Assembly (NCBI GenBank): GCA_943735955.1
Contig: OX030955.1
Location: 5,525,269-5,589,268, forward strand
Length of the DNA stretch: 64,000 nucleotides
Direction of reading: 5' to 3'
Source: Piscicola geometra
Taxonomy: Eukaryota > Annelida > Clitellata > Hirudinida > Piscicolidae
The notes beneath the pieces are model-generated. The model searched no databases, was not told where the DNA came from, and saw only the letters and a list, made by a program, of their open reading frames with translations. The translations under genes and the position numbers were made by a program. Positions 30,591 to 43,600 of the stretch are shown one piece after another (the first letter of the stretch is position 1; each line of letters starts with the position of its first letter).

Positions 30591-33500
30591 TCACACCTCG
30601 GTGCCTTGCAGCTCAGAAGTAGGCAGCGACTCAGAGGACGACGACGAAGGGTTGCTCAAGGGGGAGTCTTGGCCGGGCTGAACAACTGTTGAGTCATCTT
30701 CTTTGAGTTTTGCCTTTTGAAGGCTTGTTTCAGGGGCAAGGATGGAATGGCTGTTGGGAGTGGCTTTGGCGCTCCTACTGACGCTGAAACCCTTACCTGA
30801 CTCGGGTCCCTTGGGCTGGCGAGTGGCAACGATCCGCTGGAAAGAGTCGTCAGAACGCAACCTGCACACCAGTCGGTCAGGCCTCGCATGGCACTGCTTC
30901 TCGAAGCCACTGTGGTGTGGAGAACATATAACAAGTAAATAACGTAAAAATTATCTTCTTTACCACAGTTCAACAAGTGTGAATCATAAAACAAAAAAGT
31001 TTACAATTAAACAAAAAAACTTCCAAATCTACCATTACCTTATATACAACAAATCAATAACGTAAAAATACTTTTTAAACTTCTTATTCAACATGTGTGA
31101 ATGATGAAAGACAAAAGTTTAAAATTAAAACAAAATTTCTCAAATCAGCCACAACCTCAGCTTCTGGAGACCGATGGCGGTAAACTTTCCATTCTTGGTG
31201 ACGCCGACGAACTCGATGAGGTCTCCCACTTGCACACCTGCCCCTCCTGCTGCCGATGACGACGTGGACGAGGCATCCAGCCTGGCCACCTCGTCCACGT
31301 CGAACGAGAGACTGCTGCCGTCGTTCAGTGGGTAGTTGAGAGTGCCCGTCTGCAGAGGTTGTTGTGTGCTTTTGAGGATGGAGAAATGTTGAATTTATGA
31401 GGAAAGTATATATACCAAAACAGTCTTTGTATATATTTTTTTGTAGTGTAGAGAACGGAAAATATCGAATTTATAAAGAAAAAGATATCTCAAAATAGTC
31501 TTTGTCAAATTAATGTGGACTTTGTCAAGCAGCACAAAGGCCGTTTTGATACACATTTTTTTAGCGTTAAAAAGCGTGAAGCAGCGAAGGAACCTTGGAG
31601 TTGACCGACTCGACCCTGGCATGCAGACACCTCTTCATCGACACCACCATGCCCGCCCGCTTGAACCTGCACGCGAGTTCAGGCACGCAAGGCAGCGGCT
31701 TGCCATCTAAGATGCACGTGTCGATCGGCTGGAAGCGCACTAACTCACCGAGACTTGGAACATCTCTCCGGTCGATTAGACTGCAGATGCGGAACGAGTA
31801 AAAGACGCCAACATCTCGGTAAGCGTCACTGCTTCTGGCAAGCGACTTGTTGGCTTTGTCAGCGCCACCGCCGCAATCATCGCCGCCACCGCTGCCACCG
31901 TCGATGATGCAAGAAGTGTTCTCGGACAGAGCGTTGAAGAGCGTCGCGTTGTTCGACTGATTCTTGTCGACGAGTTGAATAAGGCCGCTGTAGTTGTCGG
32001 TGTCGCAGTTCTGTGACGAGTTGATGCAACGAACCACCCTGCCCTCCAGCATCGTAGGCAAACACGCCTTTGTGTGGTGGTGGATATCATCTCTATATTT
32101 TATTAATTATATTCGTGTTCGAAAAACTCAAAAAAGCTTCAAAGCGTACACCCTCTTCGTCAGCAATCCTACCCACCGCTATCACTCCAGACTGTAACTA
32201 TGCATTCCATCCCACCCTCCCCCCAAGACAACCAACCCACCTTCACCCAAACTACCCCCATATAAACAAGCACAACCCCCCTCCACATATTGTCCCTATA
32301 CACCACAAAAATCACCCCCCCCCCCACCTCCACAACCAAACCCCTAATGCACCATCTCCACAACCATCCCAGCTAAGAGCTATCCCACCACCCTCGATAC
32401 CCCACAAGCACCTCGTGAGCGATGCTGCCATCGACCAAGAGGCAGATGTTGTCGATGGAGTGGCCGGAGCACACGAACTCGATCTCGTCTCCCACTTTCA
32501 GGAGATGGAAGCTTGAGTTGATGAGGCTGTGTGTGGTGGTGGTGGTCGAGAAGATGGGAGGGATGATGCGGAGGGAAAGGATGCGAGAGATGCGGTCGAG
32601 AGGATGGGAGGATGTTGTGGAAGGTGTGAAAGGGATGTCGTGAAATTTCAGTGTTTTGATGTTTAGATAAGTCTGCGTTGTTTAGAGCTTTGTTTCCTAT
32701 AAACGAATACATCTCGGAAATTTGAAATAGCCATAAATATTAAACCCACCGATTCAAACAACAACAACAACAACAAAAACCAACAAATATACCTTAAAAC
32801 AATACAACACCAATGAAGATCAAACCACCGATTAAACACAACAATACCATTTGTAAATACACGCCAAATTAACACAAATGTTATAATTTGATCGCTAGAG
32901 GGTGCACGCAAGCAAGCGACGAACTGACGTCGACTTGAAGCTGATCAGGTCTGTCTGGCCGATCAACTCGATCCACACTGCACCGTCCTTTATATCCGCA
33001 ACAAAGCCAGTTCTTTATGGTGGGGGAAGGGTGATGCTGAAATGAGGGGTGGAATGTGATGTGGGGGGGTGGGGGGGGGGTGGGATGATTGTGGTAAAGA
33101 GGAGATGGTGGTGAAGTGAGGGTGGAGGATGGTGAAGAGATAGTGATAAATTTTTTCAAAGTGAAATTTATACTAAAAGAAAAATTTTAGTTTATTAAAA
33201 ATACCCAATAAAATAAATCAAAAGGATAATTGCGCTAAAAATCTCAAGAAAAGGGGTCAAAAAAATGAGTCCACAAGAATGAGGTCACCTCTTGATCTCT
33301 GCATCTTTCAGCTTGATGTTCGCTGCCACCTTGGCATCTTTGTTGGGTCCGTTGGAGATCTGAAACTCCACCTGATGAGGCATCATCATCACTCACTCCC
33401 TCACTCACTCAATCACTCACTCTCTTCCTTCCCTTCAATCTCTCACTCACTCCCTCACTCACTCCTTCACTCACTCCCTCCCTCACTCACTCCCTCACTC

Positions 33501-36324
33501 TCTTCTTCACTCTCTTTTTCCCTCACTCCTTCCTTCCCTTCCTCCCTCACTCACTCCCTCACTCACTCCCTCACTCACTCACCAGATCACCCACGATGGG
33601 CAGTCTACAGCCCTGGATGACAGCACTGGGGTAGTAGGCGACTCCCTGCTCGACGCCTGCCACCTCGTACTTTATCACGCCAGCCTCGAAGTGGTCGGTA
33701 CCTTTTTGTTGTGAGTTCAGTGGTGATTGAAATCGTCGACGTAGTTATCGTCAAAAGCATCATCATCTTCAAAATCATCACCGTCGTCAAAATCATCATC
33801 GTCGTCATCATCATCACCCATCCATTTACCTACCTACCCATACACCCACCCAAAAACACACTGCACCCAACTGACCCAAGCAATCCCTTCCCCCTCACAC
33901 CAGCTCAGTCATTCAGCCTCTCAATCACACACCCACATACCCACCCCCCTCCCTCCCTCCCACACACACCCATCTACTCCCTCATCGACACTCCCCCCCC
34001 CACACACACACAAAAACACATATGCACAAACACACAGGCACCTGACGACACGGCCCTTTCAGAGCGTTTATGAACGACTCCGAAGTACTTCTCGGGCTTC
34101 CAGGTCTTCTCTATCGTTCCCGCTGGCAACTTCTTGATCCTGATCGCCACTTTGCTCTCTGCCAAGTCCTGTGTGGTGGTGGTGGTGGTCGTAGTGTTGG
34201 TGGTGGTGGTGGTGGTCGTCGTGTTGGTGGTGGTGGTGGTCGTAGTAGTGGTGGTGGTCGTAGTGGTGGTGGTGTTGGTGGTCGTAGTGTTGGTGGTGGT
34301 GGTGGTCGTAGTGTTGGTGGTGGTCGTCGTAGTGGTGGTCGTCATAGTGCTGGTAGTGTTGGTGGTAGTGGTGGTGGTCGTCGTGTTGGTGGTAGTGTTG
34401 GTGGTAGTGTTGGTGGTAGTGGTGGTGGTCGTCGTGTTGGTCGTCGTGTTGGTGGTAGTGGTGTTGAATGGTGGTGTTGAATGGTGGTGTTGAATGGAGG
34501 GATCACTGCTTTTGCACGCTCGAGAATGAAGTAAATGGCAGCTGAGTGTGTAGCGACTCGGCTTGACCAACGTCATGTCCTGGCTTCGAGTGCAAGCGAT
34601 GCCCTAGCAGTAGTGAGCGCTTCAGTCGCGTCCTCGGCCACTTATTAATAAAGACGACTCAGGAAAATAATAAAATCTTAGAATTAATTATAATTTTAGT
34701 TATAACTATTTCTGATAGGAATTTATTCAACAAGAATTAAAATTAGTTTATTATTCTATACACATTCTAAGCGAATTCGTTCATTACTTAACGGACGATT
34801 GATAATTCAAGATGATAGAGAAATCATCGCTTTCGCTCGCTCAAACGGCTACTAAAGAACTGCATGCATGCATAGGCGGTGATGAAGGGCACCTCTGCGA
34901 TGGAGAATTCGACTTCATCGAGGAAGACCAGCTTCGACTGCGGCTCCAACAGCTCAGTCATGTGAAAGAGGATCTGATGGTTGTGTGATGTGGTGAGAGG
35001 CGAGGATGACGGTGTGGTGAGAAAGATAATTATGGTGTGGTGATGGTGTGATGAAAGGAGATGGGGTGAAATATGATAGTCTATTGAAACGACGGGCTTC
35101 GATGTAAAAGATAATGGTGGCGGAGTGTAACAAATCGTGATTTACCGATGTAAAGTGTAGTGTCGAGTGTCATGAATTGTTCTTTTAGCTATTTATAAAC
35201 TAAACAAATCAAAAACAAACCACGAACATGCACCGTAGATAGCAACATCAAATGCACAAAGCAACACTATTTCCATACTGCCACTCATACCAACCAACCA
35301 TCCATGCCATCCAACCAGAATCCAACCATCCAGCCAACCCCTCTTGCCATCCAACCTCCCTTGCCATCCAAACAATCTGCCATCCAAGCAATCTTGCTGT
35401 CCAAACAATCTTGCCATCCAAGCAATCTTGCCATCCAAGCAATCTTGCCATCCAAGCAATTTTGCCAACCAAACAATCTTGCCATCCAAACAATCTTGCC
35501 GTCCAAACAATCTTGTCATCTAAACAATCTTGCCATCCAAACAATCGTGCCAACCAAACAATCTTGCCAACCAAACAATCTTGCCAACCAAACACTATCC
35601 ACCTTGTAGTTGGAGCTGATGGAGCAGATGAAGCCCGAGTACTCGTTCACCGAGATGACAAAGCCCTGTGCACCAAAGGGACATTTATGCTCTTGTGAAA
35701 AATGAATTGAACAAATAGTTTTTTTAAAATCATAATTTTTAAATAACAAACTTGATATTGCAATATCAACAACACACACAAAAACACACTCCCACACACA
35801 CTTACACACAAAAGCCCCCTTCCCTAAAACCCACCCCACCCCACCTCACCCACACACCCAACCCCACCCCACACACCCACCCCACCCACACACCAACCCA
35901 AACCCTCCACCCATCTTACCCACCCCTCTACCTACCACATCCATCCACCCACCCCACTCCTCCACCCACCTCTCTACCCCACCCCTCCACCCACCTCTCT
36001 ACCCCACCCACCCATACACCCACACACCAACCTGGTTTCGTTTCTCGCACGTATTCTTGAACGAGGCGTCGAGCACCTTGATATTGGTGGCTCTCTGCAG
36101 CTTGTCGCGCCTATCGGTCGCTATGTGGAACTGCACCAGGTCGCCCACCAAGAGCGTGAAGTCGCCCACCCTGTCCCGCTCGCCGTAGAGAATCTCAACC
36201 GAGCTTTGCGGTGTGGCGGTGGTTTGTGGGATGGTTTTTGTGTGTGTGGCTTGGTTTTTGGTTGTTTGGCGAAGGGGAAAGGTGTGTGGGTTGTTGTGTG
36301 TGGAAAGGGAGGGGTTGGTGTGTG

Positions 36325-36359
<35 letters not shown>

Positions 36360-36986
36360 GAGTAGGGGGAGTGTGTAAGTGTGTGTTGTGCTCGATGAAT
36401 GTTGTAGAAGATGATGATGTAGTGGTGAAGGGTGTAGTGATGATGATTATAATGACGATGAGGATGATGGCGTTCATGAAGACGATGATGATGATGATGC
36501 CGTAGTTTTAGTTGTAAAATAAGTCAAATGCCTTTTGATATATTAAATTTATGAGAATAATATATTTATTTGTTATTGATCTATAATAAACATTTTATTC
36601 TAAACATTTATTTTAAAATGTTAAAAAACATTTTATTCTAAACATTTATTTAAAAATGTTAAAAAACATTTTAATTAATTCAGTTTTTTTTAAATTGAAG
36701 AAAAACATTTTAATTAATTCAGTTATTTAAAAATTTTGAGAAAACATTTTATTAATTTATTTTAACACTTTATAAAAAACATTATATTTTATTTATTTTT
36801 AACAATTTATAAAAAACTTTTTATTATGATTTATTAATTGTTTAAGTACAAAGCGCACACCCAGCTAGCGACTGGTAGAGGATCCTGCCGAAGACTGGAT
36901 CGTTGACGCCCGACATCTCCTCAGTCGTCAAGTGCAGGGCCTTCGTCACCTGGGTGGTGGTGGTTGTGGTGGTAGTAGTGGTTGTG

Positions 36987-37048
<62 letters not shown>

Positions 37049-37224
37049 GGTAGTAGTGGTGGTGGTAGTAGTGGTGGTGGTAGTAGTGGTGGTGGTAGTA
37101 GTGGTGGTGGTAGTAGTGGTGGTGGTAGTAGTGGTGGTGTTGGTAGTAGTGGTGGTGGTGGTAGTAGTAGTAGTAGTTAAAGTAGTAGTAGAAGTAGTAG
37201 TAGTGGTGGTAGTAGTGGTGGTGA

Positions 37225-37256
<32 letters not shown>

Positions 37257-39965
37257 ATTGTGGTGGTGGTGGTGGTAGTAGTAGTAGTAGTAGTACTAGT
37301 AGTAGTAGTTGTGGTGGTGATGGTGGTAGTAGTAGTGGTTGTATTTCAAGCAGTAGTGGAGGTGGTGTACCAAATCATGGTGAGAGGTATTTGCTGTTCC
37401 ACAAGCCACATATGAATCATAATAAAGTATACAAATAAACCATCACGCATACACACTCACGTGCATACATACACATAACACATAAACACATGAGAAAAAC
37501 AAACAAGCAAAAAGCACCTGTCCAATCAGCTGGTCGTCGGCCACGTCTTCGAAAATCACTGTGCCCTCTGGTAACTTCTTCACAGCCACTGCCACCTCTT
37601 TGTGCTGTGTGTGTGTGCGTGTGTGTGTGCGTGTGTGTGTGTTTGTATGCGTGTGCAAGTGTGTGTGTGCATCAATATTGAGTATATAAAAAGAGTGCAC
37701 ATGACCTAAAAATACTTCAAAATGAGTTTACCATCAAAACGACTAAATCGACCAAGAATGCCGGCAGCGCACCTAAAGAGCACCAGTATCAATCAACCAA
37801 AACGCCAAAAAGACAACGAATAGTTACACATCAGCAAGAACAGCAATTAAAAAAGGCACGCTGACATTTCGGATCTCAATGTTGAACTCGACGTCGTCGC
37901 CGAGCGAGAGTTCCTCCATCTTGTCCTTGAACTCACTGAAGTGGAAGAAAATCTCTTTGACGACGTCTGCCCTCTCGATCAGCCCGAAGTTCTCCTTCAA
38001 CGAGCACACCACGCCCTGACACGCCACCACCTCGCTGGCCGACCCTACTCCTCTGCCATCGAGCCCGACCGCTTCATCGCCGCTCGAGTCGCATTTCTTG
38101 CCGTCCGTCTTGAATAGCTTCTTTATCTTTTTCGCGAAGATCGTTCCGCTGTAGTGTGCATGGTTTTGTGTCTGGGTATTTGACGCGCTAAGGTACATGA
38201 CAATTCTAAGAGAAACGCAAAAATAATTTAAAAAGATTTTTCAAGAATTTGAAAACTTTTCTAACTCAATAGAAACACACATAAACACATAAACACACAC
38301 ACATAAACCCACACACATAAACACATAAACACACACACACACAAACCTCTCTTCGGTGCAGATGAAGAACTCGACACAGTCTGCCGCCTTCAGGGGCACG
38401 TCAGCTTCGTCATCCTTCGCCGAGACGTCTGCCTGGTTGAATGGAATGAAGAACGTCTCACCGTTCTGTTCGTAGGCGATCTGTCCCGGTCCCGTCTGTT
38501 GACCATCCTCCCCCTCCTTGTGCGTTGGTGGGTTGGTGTGAGGAAGTGTGGTGTGGTGTTGTAGAGAGGCTGGATGTGTGTTTGGGAGGTGGTGGGGATT
38601 TTTGTGTGTGTGGGAGAGGCCGTTTGTGTGTGTGTAGGAGGGTTTGTGTTTGTGTGTGGGGGGAGAGGTTTGTGTGTGTGTGTGTATTACTAAATAACGA
38701 AACTTAATAAAAATATGAAAAAAATATTTTCTTATTCAAAGTGTGGTTAAACTAAATTTTTCTTCTAATCTTCCCTCGCTATAGTACCTTGATTGCCGAC
38801 AAGACTACACCATTTGCAGGCTTCATTCCCATCGAATTTGGTGCTATTTCTTGATCAGGGAGATTATTGTAAGTTTTGAAAAAATGCTTTATTCCATTTT
38901 TTGATAATAAACTTTTTTAAATTTATTTGTACTTTTATTCAAATTTTTGATGAACTAATTTTTTTCTAATTTTCACAAATTTTGTTAGTCGACCTGGTAA
39001 TTTAGTAATGGAAGCGGCGACGGGTTTTCCAGTCCTTTTGTCGTGTGTTTGCTGGAACTCTATCATATCTGGTTATTTGTGACAAAAGTGCTGTATAAAT
39101 TTATTTGATTGATTGATTAATCAATTAATTGATTGATTTATTTATTTATTTAGTAAAAGATTGATTGATTGATTGATTGATTGATTGACTGATTGTGATG
39201 TAGTGCCGAGTTAAAAAATCATTTTTACGGTTCAATTGTTTTCTAAGCGATATGTAAGCAAAACAAGTTAAATATATTTTTCGTATCTTCTAAAAAGGGT
39301 TTCTTTTAGTTTATAAAGAAAAACTTTTCAAAAATTTTCCTCAACTGTAATTTTAAAGTTATAAATTTGTAAATTGCGCCATTGAAATGATATTTTACTC
39401 AATAGTAGGGAATGCTTAAATGGCTCGCAATTACCTCCGACTTGGAAAGACTCAGGTCTGCCGACCACTTCACTGAAGTGGAAGAACAATCTATTTTGTC
39501 TGTTGCAGCACTGAATGAAGCCGTAAGAATGCTGAAAAGGGGGGTTGATTTCTATGTTTGATATTCTTTTATGATAGATTAAACTTTAAACACTGCTCAA
39601 TGGCGTAATTAGAACTTTCAATAGAACTTTTCAAAGATTCGCAAGTTTCGTAAACTAAAACTTAAATCCTACCAATAGTTTTTCTATGTACCCAATTTCT
39701 CTCACTGGAGGAAACTGTGCTGAGTTGTTGTTATTTCTGAAGTTTTTCATTAACGCCTGGTTGGCAGATGACTTGATATCATGCCTGTTCACTTGTATCA
39801 TAGGGTCGTATCTTTGAAATGTTACTATAGCTGGGTCTTTTACGGGAGAACTTACTTCCTAATTTTGGGAATAGGTTTTATTAAATAATAAAATAATAAT
39901 AGCAGTTCAATATTTTAAAATAAAAAAAACCAACGTACTTTCCAGGTGTAATAATTTGAGGTCAT
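30591..39965 (-). CDS. CSDE1: CSDE1 / Unr: cold-shock-domain RNA-binding protein
   Basis: Cytoplasmic RNA-binding protein controlling translation and mRNA stability. 20 exons: 39965-39939, 39858-39673, 39531-39435, 39068-38994, 38849-38788, 38516-38347, 38205-37866, 37604-37518, 36949-36861, 36203-36032, 35665-35603, 34973-34893, 34168-34042, 33701-33583, 33371-33289, 33012-32929, 32526-32412, 32067-31594, 31349-31156, 30909-30591; 2964 nt, 987 residues, every phase consistent (human protein about 800). Canonical cold-shock motifs: REIGYIEKLL then HSYGFIQC and LFFHFSEV (exons 2-3); CQGVVCSLKENFGLIERADVVKEIFFHFSEF (split here: CQGVVCSLKENF / GLIERADVVKEIFFHF, exon 7). LPEGTVIFED, ATDRRDKLQRATNIKVL and AIRIKKLP mark the linkers. 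The last exon carries ARPDRLVCRL and ATRQPKGP as in the family C-terminus, then an extra Ser-rich tail. Donor of exon 12 (GAG|GTGCCC) is the least certain. Downstream CSDs have lost motif residues (see findings). Confidence 0.93.
33380..33580. repeat. CTCACTCC-rich tandem repeat in CSDE1 intron
   Basis: CACTCACTCCCT units ending exactly at the donor of exon 14 (GTGAGT on the minus strand is part of the repeat phase). Confidence 0.85.
34170..34490. repeat. (GTGGTGGTC)n trinucleotide-type array in CSDE1 intron
   Basis: GTGGTGGTGGTC and GTGTTGGTGGTAGTG variants. On the gene strand it is a CCA/CAC tract that leads directly into the exon 13 acceptor ACCACACAG. Confidence 0.9.
35322..35597. repeat. 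17-bp minisatellite in CSDE1 intron 11
   Basis: Unit CCATCCAAGCAATCTTG, about 15 copies with A/G and T/C variants. It ends at the donor of exon 11. Confidence 0.92.
35815..36025. repeat. CCCACCCACA-rich low-complexity tract
   Basis: C/A-rich imperfect repeats filling the rest of the same CSDE1 intron. Confidence 0.85.
36951..37345. repeat. (GTAGTG/GTA)n array in CSDE1 intron 8
   Basis: About 390 bp of GTAGTA and GTGGTGGTA triplets. It gives an apparent poly-Val frame of 170 codons on the plus strand, which is not a gene. On the gene strand the tract is (CCA/CTA)n and forms the acceptor of exon 9 (CCACCCAG|GTG). Confidence 0.95.
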
Positions 39966-40658
39966 GCTTTTGTTGAAAGAAACTTGTTTAAAACATCAGA
40001 CAAATGTTTTAACACTTTTTATATATAATAATTAACGATTTTGCTATTTACTCTAACCAGTGATACTTTAAAATTTAAATAAACAAGAATACATGAATCT
40101 TGTAACAACCACTTAAATATGTTTGCAAATAATTATTTTTTTTACAAAATATTAACTTGAAAATGTGTTATATTTATTAAATAATCTGGCCTTTTTAAAA
40201 TCAATAAGATTATTCAATGTTTCAAAAAGTTAAAGACGTTTAACTTCAAAAGCGCGTTCGATTTAAAAAATACTAAAAGCGTACACTTTCTGAACTTATA
40301 AAAAGTAAAACTTTTCCGTTTATACGCTATAGATAAATATTTAAATAAATCATCTTTGAATAAACTACTTTTTTAGTTTATTAAAATAATGATCATTTAA
40401 GCATAGATAAATACTACACTAACACAAATCTCAGCATATTCCCTAAGACGTTTTTTGGGGAAAATAATTATTAAATAAACCATGTTGTTCAGACCCTTTG
40501 AAAACGAATTAAACGATTTTATTTTTCCAACCATTAAAATTGTAAATAAAATAAATAAAACTTCAAAATATTTTTATGAATAGCTAAGAGATTTTATTAA
40601 AAGTTGATTCCATGACCAAATCAACATTATGACATCATCATCATCAGCATCATCCTCA
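39966..40658. other. CSDE1-SRRT intergenic spacer
   Basis: 693 bp of AT-rich sequence between the CSDE1 ATG and the SRRT stop codon, with both genes on the minus strand. No TATA box or other gene seen. Confidence 0.5.
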
Positions 40659-43600
40659 TTAGTCGATCTCGGGAGCGTCAAGGTCAGTGTAGGCAATGAT
40701 CGGCCTGGGATCCAGCCTTCCACTATTTGGCAGTCATGATAATACTTTGTATTAAGAATAAATATAATTAAAAAAATAAATAAAAACCTCGAAGCTATAT
40801 TCCTAATTATATCAAAAGTAGAAAAACAAAAATAGATACAAACAATTTTTTAGAAATCAACAAATATTCACGCAATTCATACAGCAAGGAAACTAATCTA
40901 AATTCATCAAATAGAATCTATAATAAAAATAAAATAAATCCACAAAACAAAATAAAATCGATAAAATAAATAAAAGATCAATATAGAATAACATACTTGT
41001 CTCTCCTCACCATGCCACCAGCCATGTCCCTGCGGTAAGCGTCAGGCGCTCTCACCGAGAAGGGGTGGCCTTGGTACATGCCTGGGGTGGTGTGAAAAAA
41101 GGTTTTTAAAATTGGCAATTAATTGAAAATACCTATAATTAATTATTTTGTTTAAAAATTTATATAGATGAATATGATATATATATATAAAGAAAAACAC
41201 ATCCCTAAAATAAACTGGTAAATTATATAAAACCATAAAAACCAAACTCGGTCTAACTAACTAACCAGGGTATGCGGGTGGGGGTCGATAGAAGGGCGGG
41301 AAGGAGGGCATCATGGGGGCTGCCATTTGGGAAGGGGGAGGTACAGCCCTGCCGGAGGGGTGTTCGGGCAGTTGAATGCGCCTCGGGTCGCAAAGGTAGT
41401 TGTTGAAGTAGGCCACCTTATTGAGTGGTGGTGAAATGATGGTTATACGTATGATGATGATAGTAATAATAATAAAATTATTATTATTAAGTATGATAAT
41501 AAATAAGGATATCCATCATTTAATGCTGATGAGGATAGTCAATTAATAATAGCGTTAAAAACCAATTAATCAAAACTATCAAGTGGTCACCTATGAATTA
41601 AGCAACATGCAGTGTGAACACATAACCTACACACATTAGACATCCACCCACCCTACTCCATCTAAAAATCAACAAATTCATCTTACCAATCAAGTATTGC
41701 TTCTTTCATCTCCAAATCACCAACACAACCCTTGCCAAAACATCCCAACTCACCAGCTTGCAAACCAAATCACCAACACCACCAACATACAACAAAAAGC
41801 CTTACAAAACACCAAAACCCACCTCACTCCACCACTAAACCAACACCACCACCCACTCCACTACCAAACCAACACCACTACTCATTCCACCACCAAACCA
41901 ACACCACCACCCACTCCCCCACCAAACTAACTACACCACCAAACCAACACCCCCACCCACTCCACCACCAAACCAACACCACCACTCACTCCACACAAGC
42001 CAAACAACCCACCAAACCAAGCCCAAACTCACCTCGGACTTGACCTCATCGATCTTCTCCAGATGCTTCGTCAAGATGTGCTTCCTCACAAACTCCGGTC
42101 CCTTGAACTTCTTGCCACTCAGCGGACACAACCACTTATCCTTGCCCAGCTCTTGGATGTTCGACGAGATGAACTTTTCCACCTCATCTTCCTCCCTTTT
42201 CAAGCCCAACTTTTCGGCCTCGTCTCCTTGCAGTTTGAATTTCGGCTCAAGGAATGACTTGAGTTTGCCCTCGAAGCTCGTCATCCATTCGGTCACTGTT
42301 GCAAAGCGCGGGTGGTGGTAGTGGTGGTGGTGGTGGTGGTGGTTGTGTGGAGGCCTAATAATTCCTATTATATTAAATAAAATATTAATAATAATACTGA
42401 TTCATATAATACGCTTTAGTTCTATTTTTATTTTAAAACCAAGAAAAAAATTGATTAAAATAGACCAAGAAAAAAAGAATTTACAAAAATAAAAAAATGT
42501 ATGAAAAAAAAATATATAACAAATTGCCCACCACCCCACACCACGGCATACCATCATGGTTGGTGATGTTGGCGGTGGTGTTGAGGCCTCTGGCGTGCAG
42601 GATGCCACAGCGATGCGGCATGTCGTCCTCGTTCTGGTACTCGAAGGCGCCGTAGTAGTCGATGGAGTAGACGATGCGGAGGTAGAGCAGCATTCGGTCA
42701 AGCACCTGTGGATGCGTGCTTCTGATTTTACTGATGGTGTTTGTCTTTGAATTGAAGGGTTATGATGTTTGTGATTGTATCGAAGGGTTATGGTGGTGGT
42801 GATTGTATTGAAGGGTTATGGTGGTGGTGATTGTATAAATGAGTGATAGTTGCGGTTGTATAAATGAGTTTTTATTTGGAATGGGGTGGGTGGTAATTGA
42901 CATGTTGAACATATATATAGCAGTAATAGAAAAAAAAATCTTTAAACAAATGCCACCGCCACCTAAACACCACCACAAGCACCATCCAACCTTAAGAAGC
43001 TGGTCATCCCTCTCGATAACGACCTCAGCAGTGGCGTCCTTCTCCTTAGAAGCCACGCCCAACAACTCATCCTCATAGTCTGCTTCGTCGACCAGGAAGT
43101 CGGTGATGTTGCAAAGAACGGGGTTGTTCGAGATGAAGCCGAGGTTGATGCTCTCAGCATTGTTACTGTTGTTATCACCTTCTCCGCCAACAATTTGAAT
43201 TTTCCTCCCATCAGCAACAACGCCTTCATTGGTATTACCAGCAGCAGCAGCAGAATCATCATTGCCACTATCAACAACACCAGTAGACTTCTCAGCAGCA
43301 CTAACAACACCATCACCGTCAGCATCTTCCACTGAACCACCACCACCACCAACACCAACAACTGTAGCACCAGCAACACCACCACTAGTGACAGCATCAT
43401 CCCGCTTCCACAACTGCCATCTATCGTCCAGTTGCTGAATCACCTTGGCCGCGTGCTTGATGTCCTGCCTCGCGACCACCTTGTGCATTGTCAGTCCATT
43501 CACCGGCCTCACCCTCTGACGCAACTCCCTGTTCACGATCGCGCCCATGTCGCAGTCCCTCAACTGGGATTGATGAGTGGTGTGGGGGGGGAGTAGATTT

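Noticed and set aside
33974..34576. 200-codon minus-strand Thr/Asn-rich frame
   Set aside because: Only the part at 34042-34168 is a CSDE1 exon; the poly-Thr part is the ACC/ACA repeat upstream of its acceptor.
35322..35597. CRISPR-like regular repeat array
   Set aside because: 17-bp units are head-to-tail without unique spacers, in a eukaryotic intron; it is a minisatellite.
36903..37415. 170-codon plus-strand frame of almost pure valine
   Set aside because: It is the GTG/GTA microsatellite of a CSDE1 intron; all three frames are open and it overlaps exon 9 antisense.
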